Source: a virus. From it: DNA of 58,757 nt. Positions 27,559 through 36,300 of this stretch are shown piece after piece (within the stretch, counting starts at the first letter, position 1; every line of letters starts with the position of its first letter). The notes under the pieces are model-generated. The model had not been told where the DNA came from. It made no database searches and saw only the letters and a program-made list of their open reading frames with translations. Where the stretch lies: the IMG/VR virus record IMGVR_UViG_3300046697_000245, positions 1-58,757 of that record; one strand, written 5' to 3'. Both the position numbers and the translations under genes were made by a program.

Positions 27559-30093
27559 TTACTTGGCCGCTAGCTTCACACCTTCGATGGCTGCTTCCAC
27601 AATCTCTTTGCCGGCAGCCACCTGTGCTGTCGCCGTTCCCTTGGTTAAGTTCGGATCAGTCTGCGCCAGTTGCAGCAGCCGTTGAATTGCCGGTCCGGCC
27701 ACCTGCAGCAACTGCTGCATCTCGCCCTGCACTGCCGGGTCAAGCCCCTGTTCGGGAGGCTTGCTGGCCGCCTGTACCGCCTGCTCCCGCTTGGCCTGCG
27801 CCGCCCGCTTGGCCGCGTCCAGATCCCGCGCCTGCTCCAGGTATCGCTGGCAACGCTGCCAGCTTCCATCCAAAGCAGTCTTCATCCCGCTGGCGTGCTC
27901 TTGCAGATACTTCTCGCAAGTTGAAATCGCCTCCGGCAGATTATCGCTCAGGTCCGGCTCAGCCGCCAGCGCCGCCGCTCCGGTCGGGTCGCCATCCTGC
28001 TCGCAGAGTGTGGTCAGGTCGCCCAGCGTCTTATCCCGCTGGCTCTCGGTCGGCGCGGTCATCCCCGGAGCCATGCTGCTGATCATCATCTCCGCGTTGG
28101 CCGGCTCATCCACAATCTGAATTGCCGCCGGGTTCTGGTTGCCTCCACACTCTTTGAAGATCATCTCCATCACCTGCCGCAACTGCTCCGGCGTCGCCGG
28201 CAAGCCCTGGTCCTGGTCATCGGCAAATTCCACATTGCCCATCAGGTCGTCAGCGGTGATTGTGGATGGGGTGAAGGCCCCGCCGCGCGCCTTTTTTACC
28301 TCCCATATTTCCTTGATTGCGCCGACTTTAGCCAGTTTTTGCAGCCAATAATAGATATTGGCGTCAGCCTCGGCCTGCTCTTCCTTGGCCATCCCCCACA
28401 GCCCGCGGAAGACAGCCATAGCCCGCTCCAGCTGCTGCTGCTGGCCGCCCATGGTCGGCACATCTTCCTGCGTCCCTCCACCGCTCAGTTGCGGCGGCAG
28501 CAGCGCCACCAGCATCATCTGAGTGATAATCCGCATCGGGTAATCCCACATCTGCGCATCAATCGGCAGGTCGTAGTGGGCTACGATATTGCCGATGGGC
28601 TGGTCTTTGCCGCCCAAGCTGGTCGGCACCGGCGTCAAGCGGCCGGGCGGCATCTGCCTCTTATTCATCTTGTCGGTGTCGAGGTATCCCGCCGCTGCCA
28701 GATTCAGGCCCGTCGACGAACGGCGGGCATGATCGTCCACTATCTCGTTGGCGCGGTTTAGCGCCATGTTGAAGGGAACAATCCGCTCCGCCGGCGAGGG
28801 CGGATAGGCTCCGTAGCCCTTCATCACCGGGCAGTGCGTCCACTCCTTCACCACCTCCGCCGGCTCAATCTCCGTGGTTGTCTCGCTATAATTCACCATG
28901 CGCAGGCCTTGAGGAAAGGCCTCACGCATTCGGTCGCCAAACTCCAGATCGCCGGTGCGATAGAATGAGCCGGGCTGCATCCACGCCTCGGAGCAGGTCA
29001 CCGTGCCCTGGCTGACGTCCACCGTCTGCGTGCCGCTCGCACTGGAAATCTCCTGGCGGCGCAGCTTTTCCAGCTCCGCCTGCGGGCTGGTCGCCGAGCT
29101 CATTCCTCCGGTAATGGTGTCGGCGACATCGGGGTTCAGCATCTTGGCCTCACCCACATCAATCTCACGATCCCATACCAGAATCGGCGACTCGCTCACT
29201 GTCTCCGCCCAGGGCGCCATGTCCACCCTCATCGGAGTCTCAATCGAGATGCGCACCCCGGCGCGCGGCGTCTGAGTCATCCCTGTCATCTTGAGGCTGG
29301 TGTAGGCGCCCTCGCCCTCGCCGTAGTAGCACTCCGGCCCCAGAGCCGCGGCGCACTGCGGGCAGCTCATCGCCTGTCCCGCGCCCAGCGTCTTCCCGTC
29401 TACGGGCGTTTCCGTGCCGCACTTGGGGCACTTCATGCGAGGTCCAGGATTTACATCGAAGTCGGCATAGGCAGCTTGCTGGTCCCATCCCGCCAGGTCT
29501 CCGCTGGTCACCGCGCGCACATGGCGGAAGTAGCAGCCAAAATCAAATTGAGACTCAAACTGCTTCTGCACCAGCCCGGCTATTTTGTTCCGCTTCTGCA
29601 CAATCCGGATCGCCGTGGCGGCCTTTTTGGCGGAGCGCACATCGGCCGGCTCCCTCCAATTCGTCGGGGTGGGCACAGTCTGCGGCGTCGCGCCCGTCAG
29701 CGTCGTTGTATAGATCATGCAGCTGGCCAGCGTCACGTTGCTGATGAAGGGTTCGAGGTTGGTGTCCTCGCCTTCGTGTTCGCCGCTCTTGCGGTACTCG
29801 GCCAGAGCGTCAATCCAGTTATTGTTTCCCGGATCCCATACAATGTACTGAATCCCCTTGCGAAAGAGCGCGTTACGGCTCCATATCCTGAATCGTTCAA
29901 TCCGGTCCGGACTCCACGATGTTCGGTAAAGCCGCAGGATCTCCAGCAGCTTCCGGCGGTCCTCATCGCTTACCCCAATGTCGGAGAAGTCTTTGGCGTT
30001 GGGTTTCGGTTTTTGCTCCAGCTCGCGGCGCGGGGATGCGGTCGGAAAACTCACTCCGCCCGGCCCGCCCATATTGATTGCACTCGTACCCAT
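27559..30093 (-). CDS. portal protein with zinc-ribbon insert
   Basis: About 844 residues. Motifs fit a portal of short-tailed phages: RNALFRKGIQYIVWDPGNNNW near residue 90, a long helical region, and a C-terminal Gln/Ala-rich barrel-like helix (EQGLDPAVQGEMQQLLQVAG). An insertion at about 220-248 contains CPKC and CPQC, a zinc ribbon not usual for portals. The portal forms the 12-fold DNA channel and docks TerL. The ATG at 30093 (after GGTGAG) is taken as start; GTG at 30102 is in frame. It precedes scaffold and capsid in the same operon. Confidence 0.8.
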   Translation of the reverse strand: MGTSAINMGGPGGVSFPTASPRRELEQKPKPNAKDFSDIGVSDEDRRKLLEILRLYRTSWSPDRIERFRIWSRNALFRKGIQYIVWDPGNNNWIDALAEYRKSGEHEGEDTNLEPFISNVTLASCMIYTTTLTGATPQTVPTPTNWREPADVRSAKKAATAIRIVQKRNKIAGLVQKQFESQFDFGCYFRHVRAVTSGDLAGWDQQAAYADFDVNPGPRMKCPKCGTETPVDGKTLGAGQAMSCPQCAAALGPECYYGEGEGAYTSLKMTGMTQTPRAGVRISIETPMRVDMAPWAETVSESPILVWDREIDVGEAKMLNPDVADTITGGMSSATSPQAELEKLRRQEISSASGTQTVDVSQGTVTCSEAWMQPGSFYRTGDLEFGDRMREAFPQGLRMVNYSETTTEIEPAEVVKEWTHCPVMKGYGAYPPSPAERIVPFNMALNRANEIVDDHARRSSTGLNLAAAGYLDTDKMNKRQMPPGRLTPVPTSLGGKDQPIGNIVAHYDLPIDAQMWDYPMRIITQMMLVALLPPQLSGGGTQEDVPTMGGQQQQLERAMAVFRGLWGMAKEEQAEADANIYYWLQKLAKVGAIKEIWEVKKARGGAFTPSTITADDLMGNVEFADDQDQGLPATPEQLRQVMEMIFKECGGNQNPAAIQIVDEPANAEMMISSMAPGMTAPTESQRDKTLGDLTTLCEQDGDPTGAAALAAEPDLSDNLPEAISTCEKYLQEHASGMKTALDGSWQRCQRYLEQARDLDAAKRAAQAKREQAVQAASKPPEQGLDPAVQGEMQQLLQVAGPAIQRLLQLAQTDPNLTKGTATAQVAAGKEIVEAAIEGVKLAAK

Positions 30094-30118
30094 GCCGCTC
30101 ACCCTTAGCCCCTGCTCT

Positions 30119-30436
30119 TCAGTTCATCTTCCCCTGCTCAATCGCCCGCCGGCGCACATGTCTGTCACCCCAGGCCAGCACATCGTCTATCGTCACCCTC
30201 AGGTTCTCCGGCTCTGTAACCCTGTCATCCTGAGCGGAGTTCGCAACGGCCAGCGGAGCCGAAGAACCCGCGGTTACAGCCGTGTTTTCCATCTCGCTCC
30301 CAGACTCGGTATAAACAATCCGAAAGCCGCCCTTCTCCGCCAGGCGATTCAGCAGCAGCCGCCGCTCCGTCTCCAGATCGGCGCACCGCTGCTCGATCAA
30401 CCTGTACAGCTTCCGGCTTACCCAAGGCAGTTCCAT
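30119..30436 (-). CDS. small coiled-coil protein with repeat-derived segment (105 aa)
   Basis: The ATG at 30436, after GAGGGA, gives MELPWVSRKLYRLIEQRCAD, a coiled-coil N-terminus. Residues 50-70 (GSSAPLAVANSAQDDR) come from a dispersed-repeat-like DNA segment that contains CTGTCATCCTGAGC on the other strand. The C-terminus is VTIDDVLAWGDRHVRRR. The role is unknown; it lies just before the portal gene, where small packaging-chaperone or unknown proteins occur. Confidence 0.6.
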   Translation of the reverse strand: MELPWVSRKLYRLIEQRCADLETERRLLLNRLAEKGGFRIVYTESGSEMENTAVTAGSSAPLAVANSAQDDRVTEPENLRVTIDDVLAWGDRHVRRRAIEQGKMN

Positions 30437-30450
30437 CGCCAGTCCCTCGC

Positions 30451-30894
30451 TCACTTCCACTCAGTCAGCAGCACGCCGGTTGCCGTCGCGCCCGCCGAGG
30501 TCAGCAGCAGCACACATGCCCCCGCTGCGCCAAGTCCCTCGCCGTAGCCGGCATGAATCCTCAGCCAGTCGCCCAGCTCAATCGGCTGGTAGGCCTGGCC
30601 TAAGCCGGGCCCCGCAAGCCACTTCTGCAGCACGTTGGGCGTCAGCGCGCCCAGAGCTATCAGCCCCGCCAGCACCTGCGCCGCCGTCGAGCCTTGTGCT
30701 GTGAAATAGTCCATCACCGCCTTTGTGGCAATGCTTGGGTCCACGTAATAGCCCACCAGCCCCTGCCCGAAGCCGGCATTGCTGGGATCCTCCTGCACGG
30801 CAGCGCGCGCGGTCTCGGGAGCAGTCAGATTGATCGCCACAAAGCCGCCATTCAACGCCGGTACAGTAATCTTCGTTACCTTCGGATTGACCAT
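30451..30894 (-). CDS. unknown protein in the lysis-portal interval (147 aa)
   Basis: The ATG at 30894, after AGGAGGG, gives MVNPKVTKITVPALNGGFVA; the longer ORF would run into the lysozyme gene. The sequence is beta-rich with Gly and Ala, contains PIELGDWLRIHAGYGEGLGA, and ends VLLTEWK. It could be a small virion or decoration protein. No family is recognised. Confidence 0.6.
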   Translation of the reverse strand: MVNPKVTKITVPALNGGFVAINLTAPETARAAVQEDPSNAGFGQGLVGYYVDPSIATKAVMDYFTAQGSTAAQVLAGLIALGALTPNVLQKWLAGPGLGQAYQPIELGDWLRIHAGYGEGLGAAGACVLLLTSAGATATGVLLTEWK

Positions 30895-30904
30895 CGCACC
30901 CTCC

Positions 30905-31324
30905 TCAACTCTTCCACCAAATAACCTCTTGCGCGCGCCGCGCCACCAGGCCCGGCAAAATCTTTCCCTTCGCATACACCCAGCGCGGCAACTGCTCCGG
31001 AACCTGATCGATGCCATGCCTCAGCATCGTGCGCAGCCTGTAGATCCCCAGGTTGTAAATGAAGCTGGTCAGCGCGTCATACTGGCCTTGCGTCCAGCAT
31101 CCCAGCGCCGTCACCTGAGCCTCAAATCCGGCAATGTCCTTATCAAAAAGCGTTTCCGCATCAATCGCGGTGATTCCGTTCACGTAGAGGCCGCTTTCAA
31201 CCTCCGCGCCAGTGAGCTTATGGCCATAGCCGATGGTGGGGTTGCCGTTCGCGTCCAGGTAGATTCCGGTGCGCAAACCCTCCCACTCCATAATCATTGC
31301 CCGGCATGTTTCGCTCGACTGCAT
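30905..31324 (-). CDS. endolysin, T4-type lysozyme (GH24)
   Basis: The 139-residue protein shows the GH24 catalytic triad with canonical spacing: Glu15 in EWEGLR, Asp24 in YLDANGNPT and Thr30, followed by GYGH. GH24 muramidases cleave the MurNAc-GlcNAc bond of peptidoglycan. No signal peptide is present, so a holin is needed for release. An AGGAG site precedes the ATG. Membrane proteins upstream in the operon (32323-33278) are holin and spanin candidates. Confidence 0.88.
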   Translation of the reverse strand: MQSSETCRAMIMEWEGLRTGIYLDANGNPTIGYGHKLTGAEVESGLYVNGITAIDAETLFDKDIAGFEAQVTALGCWTQGQYDALTSFIYNLGIYRLRTMLRHGIDQVPEQLPRWVYAKGKILPGLVARRAQEVIWWKS

Positions 31325-31442
31325 CTTCCACTCCTGTTAAATTGCGCGGCCTCCTGTTTCTCAGGGGCGGCTCATTCTATGGTTGGGCCTAAGCCCGCCG
31401 CGCAAACTATGCCCTTCCCCCACGCCGGGCCAGCGTTTACAG

Positions 31443-31460
31443 CTAACGCGGGTGCGTTAG
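31443..31460. promoter_or_regulatory. perfect inverted repeat upstream of endolysin
   Basis: CTAACGC and GCGTTAG flank a four-base loop, giving an 18-bp hairpin 120 bp upstream of the endolysin. There is no T-run, so it is more likely an RNA structure or operator than a terminator. Confidence 0.45.
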
Positions 31461-31506
31461 GCGGGGGTGCGCGGGCCGGATTGGTTACCGGCACCGCGCA
31501 TACTGG

Positions 31507-31602
31507 TTAGGTGGCCTTGCTCACTCCAGTCAGCTTCGCCACAAGCGACGCTACAGGAGCGAGGATTCGTTGCCACCACTTCAACTTAGGTTGATCCGCC
31601 AT
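31507..31602 (-). CDS. 31-aa basic amphipathic peptide
   Basis: Reads MADQPKLKWWQRILAPVASL and ends LTGVSKAT. It overlaps the end of the upstream 85-residue gene by 17 bp. No strong ribosome site is visible. The Trp-rich cationic amphipathic helix in a lysis region might act at membranes, but this is speculative. Confidence 0.4.
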   Translation of the reverse strand: MADQPKLKWWQRILAPVASLVAKLTGVSKAT

Positions 31603-31843
31603 GTAACCCCATTGGACCACTGAACTTGAACGTCTTGGCCGCGTCTGCAATCTCTTTCACCGCATCAGCGATCTCTTGACCATTACCAGCCAAAGCACAC
31701 TCCGCCATTGGAACTGAGGAACTGATAGCTTTCATTGCAGTTGTAATCGCGTCCGCTGCCTCGCCGATCTTCTCCACCGTCGCTGTCAACTGAGTAACCA
31801 GCGCAGCCAGGTCTGCATCGGTGATGGTGATCTGACTAGCCAC
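31586..31843 (-). CDS. small helical protein (85 aa)
   Basis: Begins with GTG (MASQITITDADLAALVTQLT) after AAAGGT, 3 bp past the stop of the upstream gene. It is almost entirely amphipathic helix with a conserved-looking heptad pattern and ends SGPMGLHGGST. No membrane segment is seen. It belongs to the lysis-region operon; the function is unknown. Confidence 0.6.
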   Translation of the reverse strand: MASQITITDADLAALVTQLTATVEKIGEAADAITTAMKAISSSVPMAECALAGNGQEIADAVKEIADAAKTFKFSGPMGLHGGST

Positions 31844-31846
31844 AGG

Positions 31847-32281
31847 TTAGACCTTTGCAGCGGGAGCGCCCGCCGTGCCGGTGATGGCTGTGGCAGCAGC
31901 TTTGGCAGCGGTGATCTCTGCTTCAAGCTCGGCAAACCACGCCTTAGCCTCGGCCACAACTGCTTCCGCTACGAGCACAACCTTGACTCCTGCGCCTGCC
32001 GGCAACGCCGATTCCGCAGTCTTTACGATGGCCTGGAACTCAGCGTTGGTGAAGTCCAAAGTCTTGTTGAGGGCGCCGACAAGTTCCGCGCCCAGGTTCG
32101 CAAAAGCCGCTACTTCCGGCCCGACAGGGCCAAGGAACGGAGCCATGCTTGCGCCGTCCGTGAGCAGCTTTTCGATGGTGGGAGCTTCCGTGTCAACGAA
32201 CACGGCGGCTTTGTTCAAATTGCCCAATACGAAGGCCAGCACGATGCCGCCCCAATGCTTGATAGTTGTGAAAAACTTCAT
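31847..32281 (-). CDS. membrane-anchored Ala-rich helical protein (144 aa)
   Basis: Starts MKFFTTIKHWGGIVLAFVLG after AGGAGA, with one N-terminal hydrophobic segment (residues 10-22) and then a long Ala-rich helical region ending AAATAITGTAGAPAAKV. It may be a membrane-tethered spacer protein, possibly a spanin-like or holin-associated component. Nothing in the sequence settles this. Confidence 0.6.
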   Translation of the reverse strand: MKFFTTIKHWGGIVLAFVLGNLNKAAVFVDTEAPTIEKLLTDGASMAPFLGPVGPEVAAFANLGAELVGALNKTLDFTNAEFQAIVKTAESALPAGAGVKVVLVAEAVVAEAKAWFAELEAEITAAKAAATAITGTAGAPAAKV

Positions 32282-32322
32282 TTTGCGTCTCCTGTATTGC
32301 GGTTGTGCGCCGGTGCGCGGGG

Positions 32323-32646
32323 TTACTTCGTTGTGGCCGCGTCTACCTCTGCGGCTGTGGGAGCGATAGCCGGGTTCTTGTCGCTCCTGATAAAGTTCGC
32401 CGTCGCCAGCGTGCCCGCTGCCGAACTGGAGTGGCTGTAGTTGCGCCAGAGAATCACGCCAGCCACGATGTTAGCCGCCAGCACTCCGACCTTCGTCACG
32501 ATCATCGGATAGCCAACGAGGAGGGTTGCGATGTAGTCTCGCAAGGCCGGCGACTTGGTGTACGCAAAGGCGAAGACTATGATTGCCCCGCCGACGGTGT
32601 GTGTAGTGATGTTCTTCGATCTGAACCACGCTTCGATTTTGTTCAT
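32323..32646 (-). CDS. holin candidate (two membrane segments, 107 aa)
   Basis: MNKIEAWFRSKNITTHTVGG leads into two predicted membrane helices (GGAIIVFAFAYT, about 19-30, and LLVGYPMIVTKVGVLAANIVAGVIL, about 42-67), then a hydrophilic tail. Size, topology and place in the lysis cassette fit a holin that opens the membrane for the endolysin. The ATG overlaps the upstream stop as ATGA and lies near AAGGAGAGG. Confidence 0.6.
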   Translation of the reverse strand: MNKIEAWFRSKNITTHTVGGAIIVFAFAYTKSPALRDYIATLLVGYPMIVTKVGVLAANIVAGVILWRNYSHSSSAAGTLATANFIRSDKNPAIAPTAAEVDAATTK

Positions 32647-33095
32647 GGTATCCTCTCCTTCTTCAGGGATGGTGAGTGGCCGCCTTCGCGGGTGGCGTGG
32701 TTAGGTTTCGCCCAGTAGTTGAGTTCGTTCCTGCTCTGCGGCTGGGAGTAGTGATAGTAAATGTCCTGCGAAGTTCCCGGCCCCACGTCTGGAATGTGGA
32801 GCTTGAAGAGAACCTTCCCCATATTTACGTCTGTTCGATCCTGCATCATTTCCAGCCGGTCAAGTTTCTTCTTTATTTCTGTCTGAGCTTCCGAAAGAGA
32901 CGTAAGCGATTCAGCCCAAAGAGTTCCTTGCGTGGCTTGGTTCTGCTCGATCTTGCTGATTCGGCCCAAAATGCTGTACGTGAAACTTGAGATCGAAATA
33001 GCAACGAGAACCAGACCGGCAAAAAGAATCCTTGCGGCCTTGATCGCAACAGGCAGAGGAACCTCAATATCCTTAATGTCGGTCATCTCATCCAT
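32643..33095 (-). CDS. inner-membrane coiled-coil protein, i-spanin candidate
   Basis: The 150-residue protein has a short cytoplasmic N-terminus, one membrane segment (ILFAGLVLVAISISSFTYSIL, about 23-43), a coiled coil (EAQTEIKKKLDRLEMMQDR) and a polar C-terminus. This type II topology suits the inner-membrane half of a spanin. No lipoprotein partner was found. It follows overlapping small ORFs and precedes the holin candidate; the start has AAAGGAG. Confidence 0.55.
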   Translation of the reverse strand: MDEMTDIKDIEVPLPVAIKAARILFAGLVLVAISISSFTYSILGRISKIEQNQATQGTLWAESLTSLSEAQTEIKKKLDRLEMMQDRTDVNMGKVLFKLHIPDVGPGTSQDIYYHYSQPQSRNELNYWAKPNHATREGGHSPSLKKERIP

Positions 33096-33276
33096 CTCCG
33101 TCTCCTTTGTGCGTCCCGGCCATTACTGCCGAACCCGCGTTTGTGTTCCAACTGCCGGCTACTTCCAAGTCCTGCAACTCGTATGCCAGATCAAGAGCCG
33201 TCTTCTCCAGACGCGGCGGAACTTCCAAAGCATTCCGGCTATCGCCAGAACCATGCCTATCGCTTCCCACTTCCAC
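33088..33276 (-). CDS. small hydrophilic ORF overlapping a membrane peptide
   Basis: From the GTG at 33276 this frame gives about 62 residues with a coherent middle (PPRLEKTALDLAYELQDLEV) and a polar C-terminus; the stop overlaps the spanin-candidate start by 8 bp. A second frame over the same bases encodes a 39-residue membrane peptide. Which is real, or whether both are, cannot be decided by eye. Confidence 0.4.
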   Translation of the reverse strand: MEVGSDRHGSGDSRNALEVPPRLEKTALDLAYELQDLEVAGSWNTNAGSAVMAGTHKGDGDG

Positions 33277-33278
33277 AT
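33159..33278 (-). CDS. 39-aa membrane peptide in a second frame
   Basis: Starts with ATG two bases ahead of the overlapping GTG frame, after a GGGG-rich site. It reads MWKWEAIGMVLAIAGMLWKF followed by an Arg-rich tail. One membrane helix plus a basic tail resembles small holin-like or toxin-like peptides. It lies at the head of the lysis cassette. Confidence 0.45.
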   Translation of the reverse strand: MWKWEAIGMVLAIAGMLWKFRRVWRRRLLIWHTSCRTWK

Positions 33279-33301
33279 CCCCTGCCCCCGTTCCGCTTGC
33301 G

Positions 33302-36300
33302 CTACGGCACTGTGCTGCGTTCAAACAACACGTAATTCGTGCTGAGGGTGACGCTAGAAGAGCCTGTAAGCGTCACAGCAGACCATCCGCCAGCATACAT
33401 ATTGCTCGTCGGCAAACTTCCGATTGTTACGCCTGTGCCGCAAACTTCAACTCCGGGATTCCCAATATACCAGTGCATCTTGGTCCCGTCACTGTAAAGC
33501 GAAAGCATAGTCCATGCGAGTGTCGCCGCAGTACCACTGTCTGTGTAGGTTGAGCCGTACTGGCAGTACCAGTCATTCGGCACTCCATTTGCGCTGGATA
33601 GATAGAATCCTATCGCGGTCGTCCACGGATTCGCCGTGATCACGTGAACCAACCCCGCCTGATACGCTGAGGCGGTTGTACCCGGTAGTACAGAAGGATA
33701 TACAGCCGTTGACCATCTGTAAGCCGGAGCCGTGTTGAGCGAAGCGATGCTGTTAATACTGCCGTAGTAGGACGCCTCGCCTGCCCCTGACACTGTCCCA
33801 CTTGTCAATAGACAGTTCCCTGGATGGTTTGCGTCCAGGTTAGTCACCGATTGTGCAAATGCGTTCCCTGTTGGCGATCCTATAGGGGTTGCACCCACAA
33901 TGACACAGGTAAAAAAGTGGTCATCCAGCAGAGCCGTCGGACCACCCAAACTGCCGCTGTTAGGGAAGAACCCCGGCGCGTACTCAGGGTTGGTATATTT
34001 ATTTGAGCTTGCGGCTAGTTCCGGCACCTTTGTTGTATCCACGTTCACCGTGACTGTCCCAGTCGTCCCCCCCCCCGTTAAGTCGGTTCCCGCGGTGACG
34101 CCTGTGATCGTACCACCGCCTGCAAGCGCAGCGCAGCCAGTTGCGTTTCCGTTCGCCGAGATTCCCGTAGGCGCATAGCCTGTCGAGCAGGTTGACGGCG
34201 CAGCAGCCAGAGCCGTCGCTGTCGCGATATTCCCACCACTCGCGTTAATTAACTTCCCAGTAGAATCTGTCCCTAGAATTGTTGTAGAAACCGGCACAAC
34301 CAGCGGAGACGCTTGCGGAAAATATTGCTTAATCAACTGCGCGTAGGTGATGACTCTGACCGCGCCGCCCTTAGACGCGATATAAGCCATCAGCGAAGTG
34401 AAGTCGGCGGTATCCCACTGCTGTCCGTTTGTTGGCGTGGTCACAATGTCATGGAATATCATTGGGACAATCGAGTTAGTTGCTATGCCAGCATCCACGC
34501 AGGCTTCCGCCGCTGCAAGCGTGGTTTGAGTGGGTGGACCATCTATTCCACACGCTGGCATATTGTACTGGTAGCTTGTGGGATCAAATAGGTATGGAAC
34601 AGCCGTGTTATATAAAGAGGTCGTAGAGCGGGCAAGGTAAAAATACTTCGCCACTTCTTGCTCCACCACCGGATTATATGACCCTTGCGGGTAAGCGATT
34701 GAGCGGCTTCGATTCAGGTTATCAACATCATCCATAGCGAAGCACGCCCGTAGCTCCGCGTCGATGATAGCCGCTGGCAAGTACGCCAGAGCCGCATGAC
34801 TCTCAGTGTGGCATCCAATGTCCCATCCAAAATCATTCTGTAAAGATTTCAACTGGGCGCTGGTCATATAGCTTGCCTTGTTAATCATCGAGGTTATAGC
34901 AAAAGCGGTCGCCGGAAAGTTGTAGGGATACATCAGCGGTCTTACAGTACTCCAAACAGATTCATAAGCGTCATCAAAGGAGATGAGGATGGTCGCCTGA
35001 TTGTTTGGATTTGCAACCGCGTATAGTCCACCGAAACTGACGTTTACCACCGTTCCCGCTGTGCTGGTGGTTCCAACCCTGAATTTTGTTATTGTTGCCA
35101 GATTCGGAGAGCCAGTTTGAGAAAAGTAAGCTATCGGCAACGTAATAGAGTTCCAGCCATTAAACAGTGTTGAGGCTTGCAAATTCACCGGATTCGGAGA
35201 AGCAGCGTAATAGTTAGACCCATCCGTGAAGATGTAGCAACTAAGCTGTCCTAAATTCGCCACATTGTCTACGTAAAAATCTATTCGGATTCCCACGGTC
35301 CCAGCAAGACTAAGAGAGACCGTCTTATCCATCCTGGAAACAACAGCATTTGTGCTGGTGACTTTAATAGTCTGATTCCCGTTGAGAGTATTCACTGTAT
35401 CGTTTACGGGTGCGGTTCCGGTTGCCGTCACCCATTCCGTTCCGGCGCCCCCCTCAAAGAGAGACAGGACTGTACGATTCGCGGTGGAGAGTGGGCTGCT
35501 GCTTGCGGTGTGGAGCGTGTAATCTGTAGCTGTCGGTAGCTGGGTTGTTCCCACGTTCAGCGTGTCAGTAGTTATGTTGCCGCCGTTCAACAGGTTCAAA
35601 GCTACGCTAGATACAACTCCAGTCATTCCGCTATAACCGCCCGGAAGAATCTCAAAATCAGATGTATCGGCGCAGGTGATCGAAGAGGTCTGCGCGGTTA
35701 CTGTTCCTAAGACGACATTGGGAAATTCTACTCCACACTGAGACACAATGAGTGTCCCACTCGTCGCCGTCGCTGTCAAAACAAGCTGCACGCGATTCCC
35801 CGGCACTTGCAATGTCGGCGCATGGTAAGTGAGCGGGCCTGCTGTCGGAGTGCCTGTGGAGAGAGTAATGGTGCCATTTCCACCGCATGTCCAGCTTGTT
35901 CCCAATGTCCAGCCAGTGCAGGAATTGTCTATAGTTCCCACTGTCGAAGCAACCTGCGTATCCATTGCCAGAGAGCTTTGCATCGTCTGCGGAGTGGTCA
36001 GCACAGAGGATACCCCGCCCAGGTTTGCCAGCGCCACAGCCGCCGTAGTAGCGCCCGTGCCGCCGTTGGCTACGGTAAGCGGGTTACCTAAACTCAACCC
36101 CTCCATCTTCATTGACTTCGAAGCATCGCCGAGAGCCGAGCCGTCGCCCACGTTGATGTAGTTATTCGTACTGTCGATGGAGAAGCATACAGCAGGCATG
36201 GCTTGTGAGTTTTCTCCGCCTGATGCTGGATTCCAGCAAAGCGGACGTGTGCCGGGAAGCAAATCAGAAACCGGATATGGAGGTACGTTATATCCAAACA

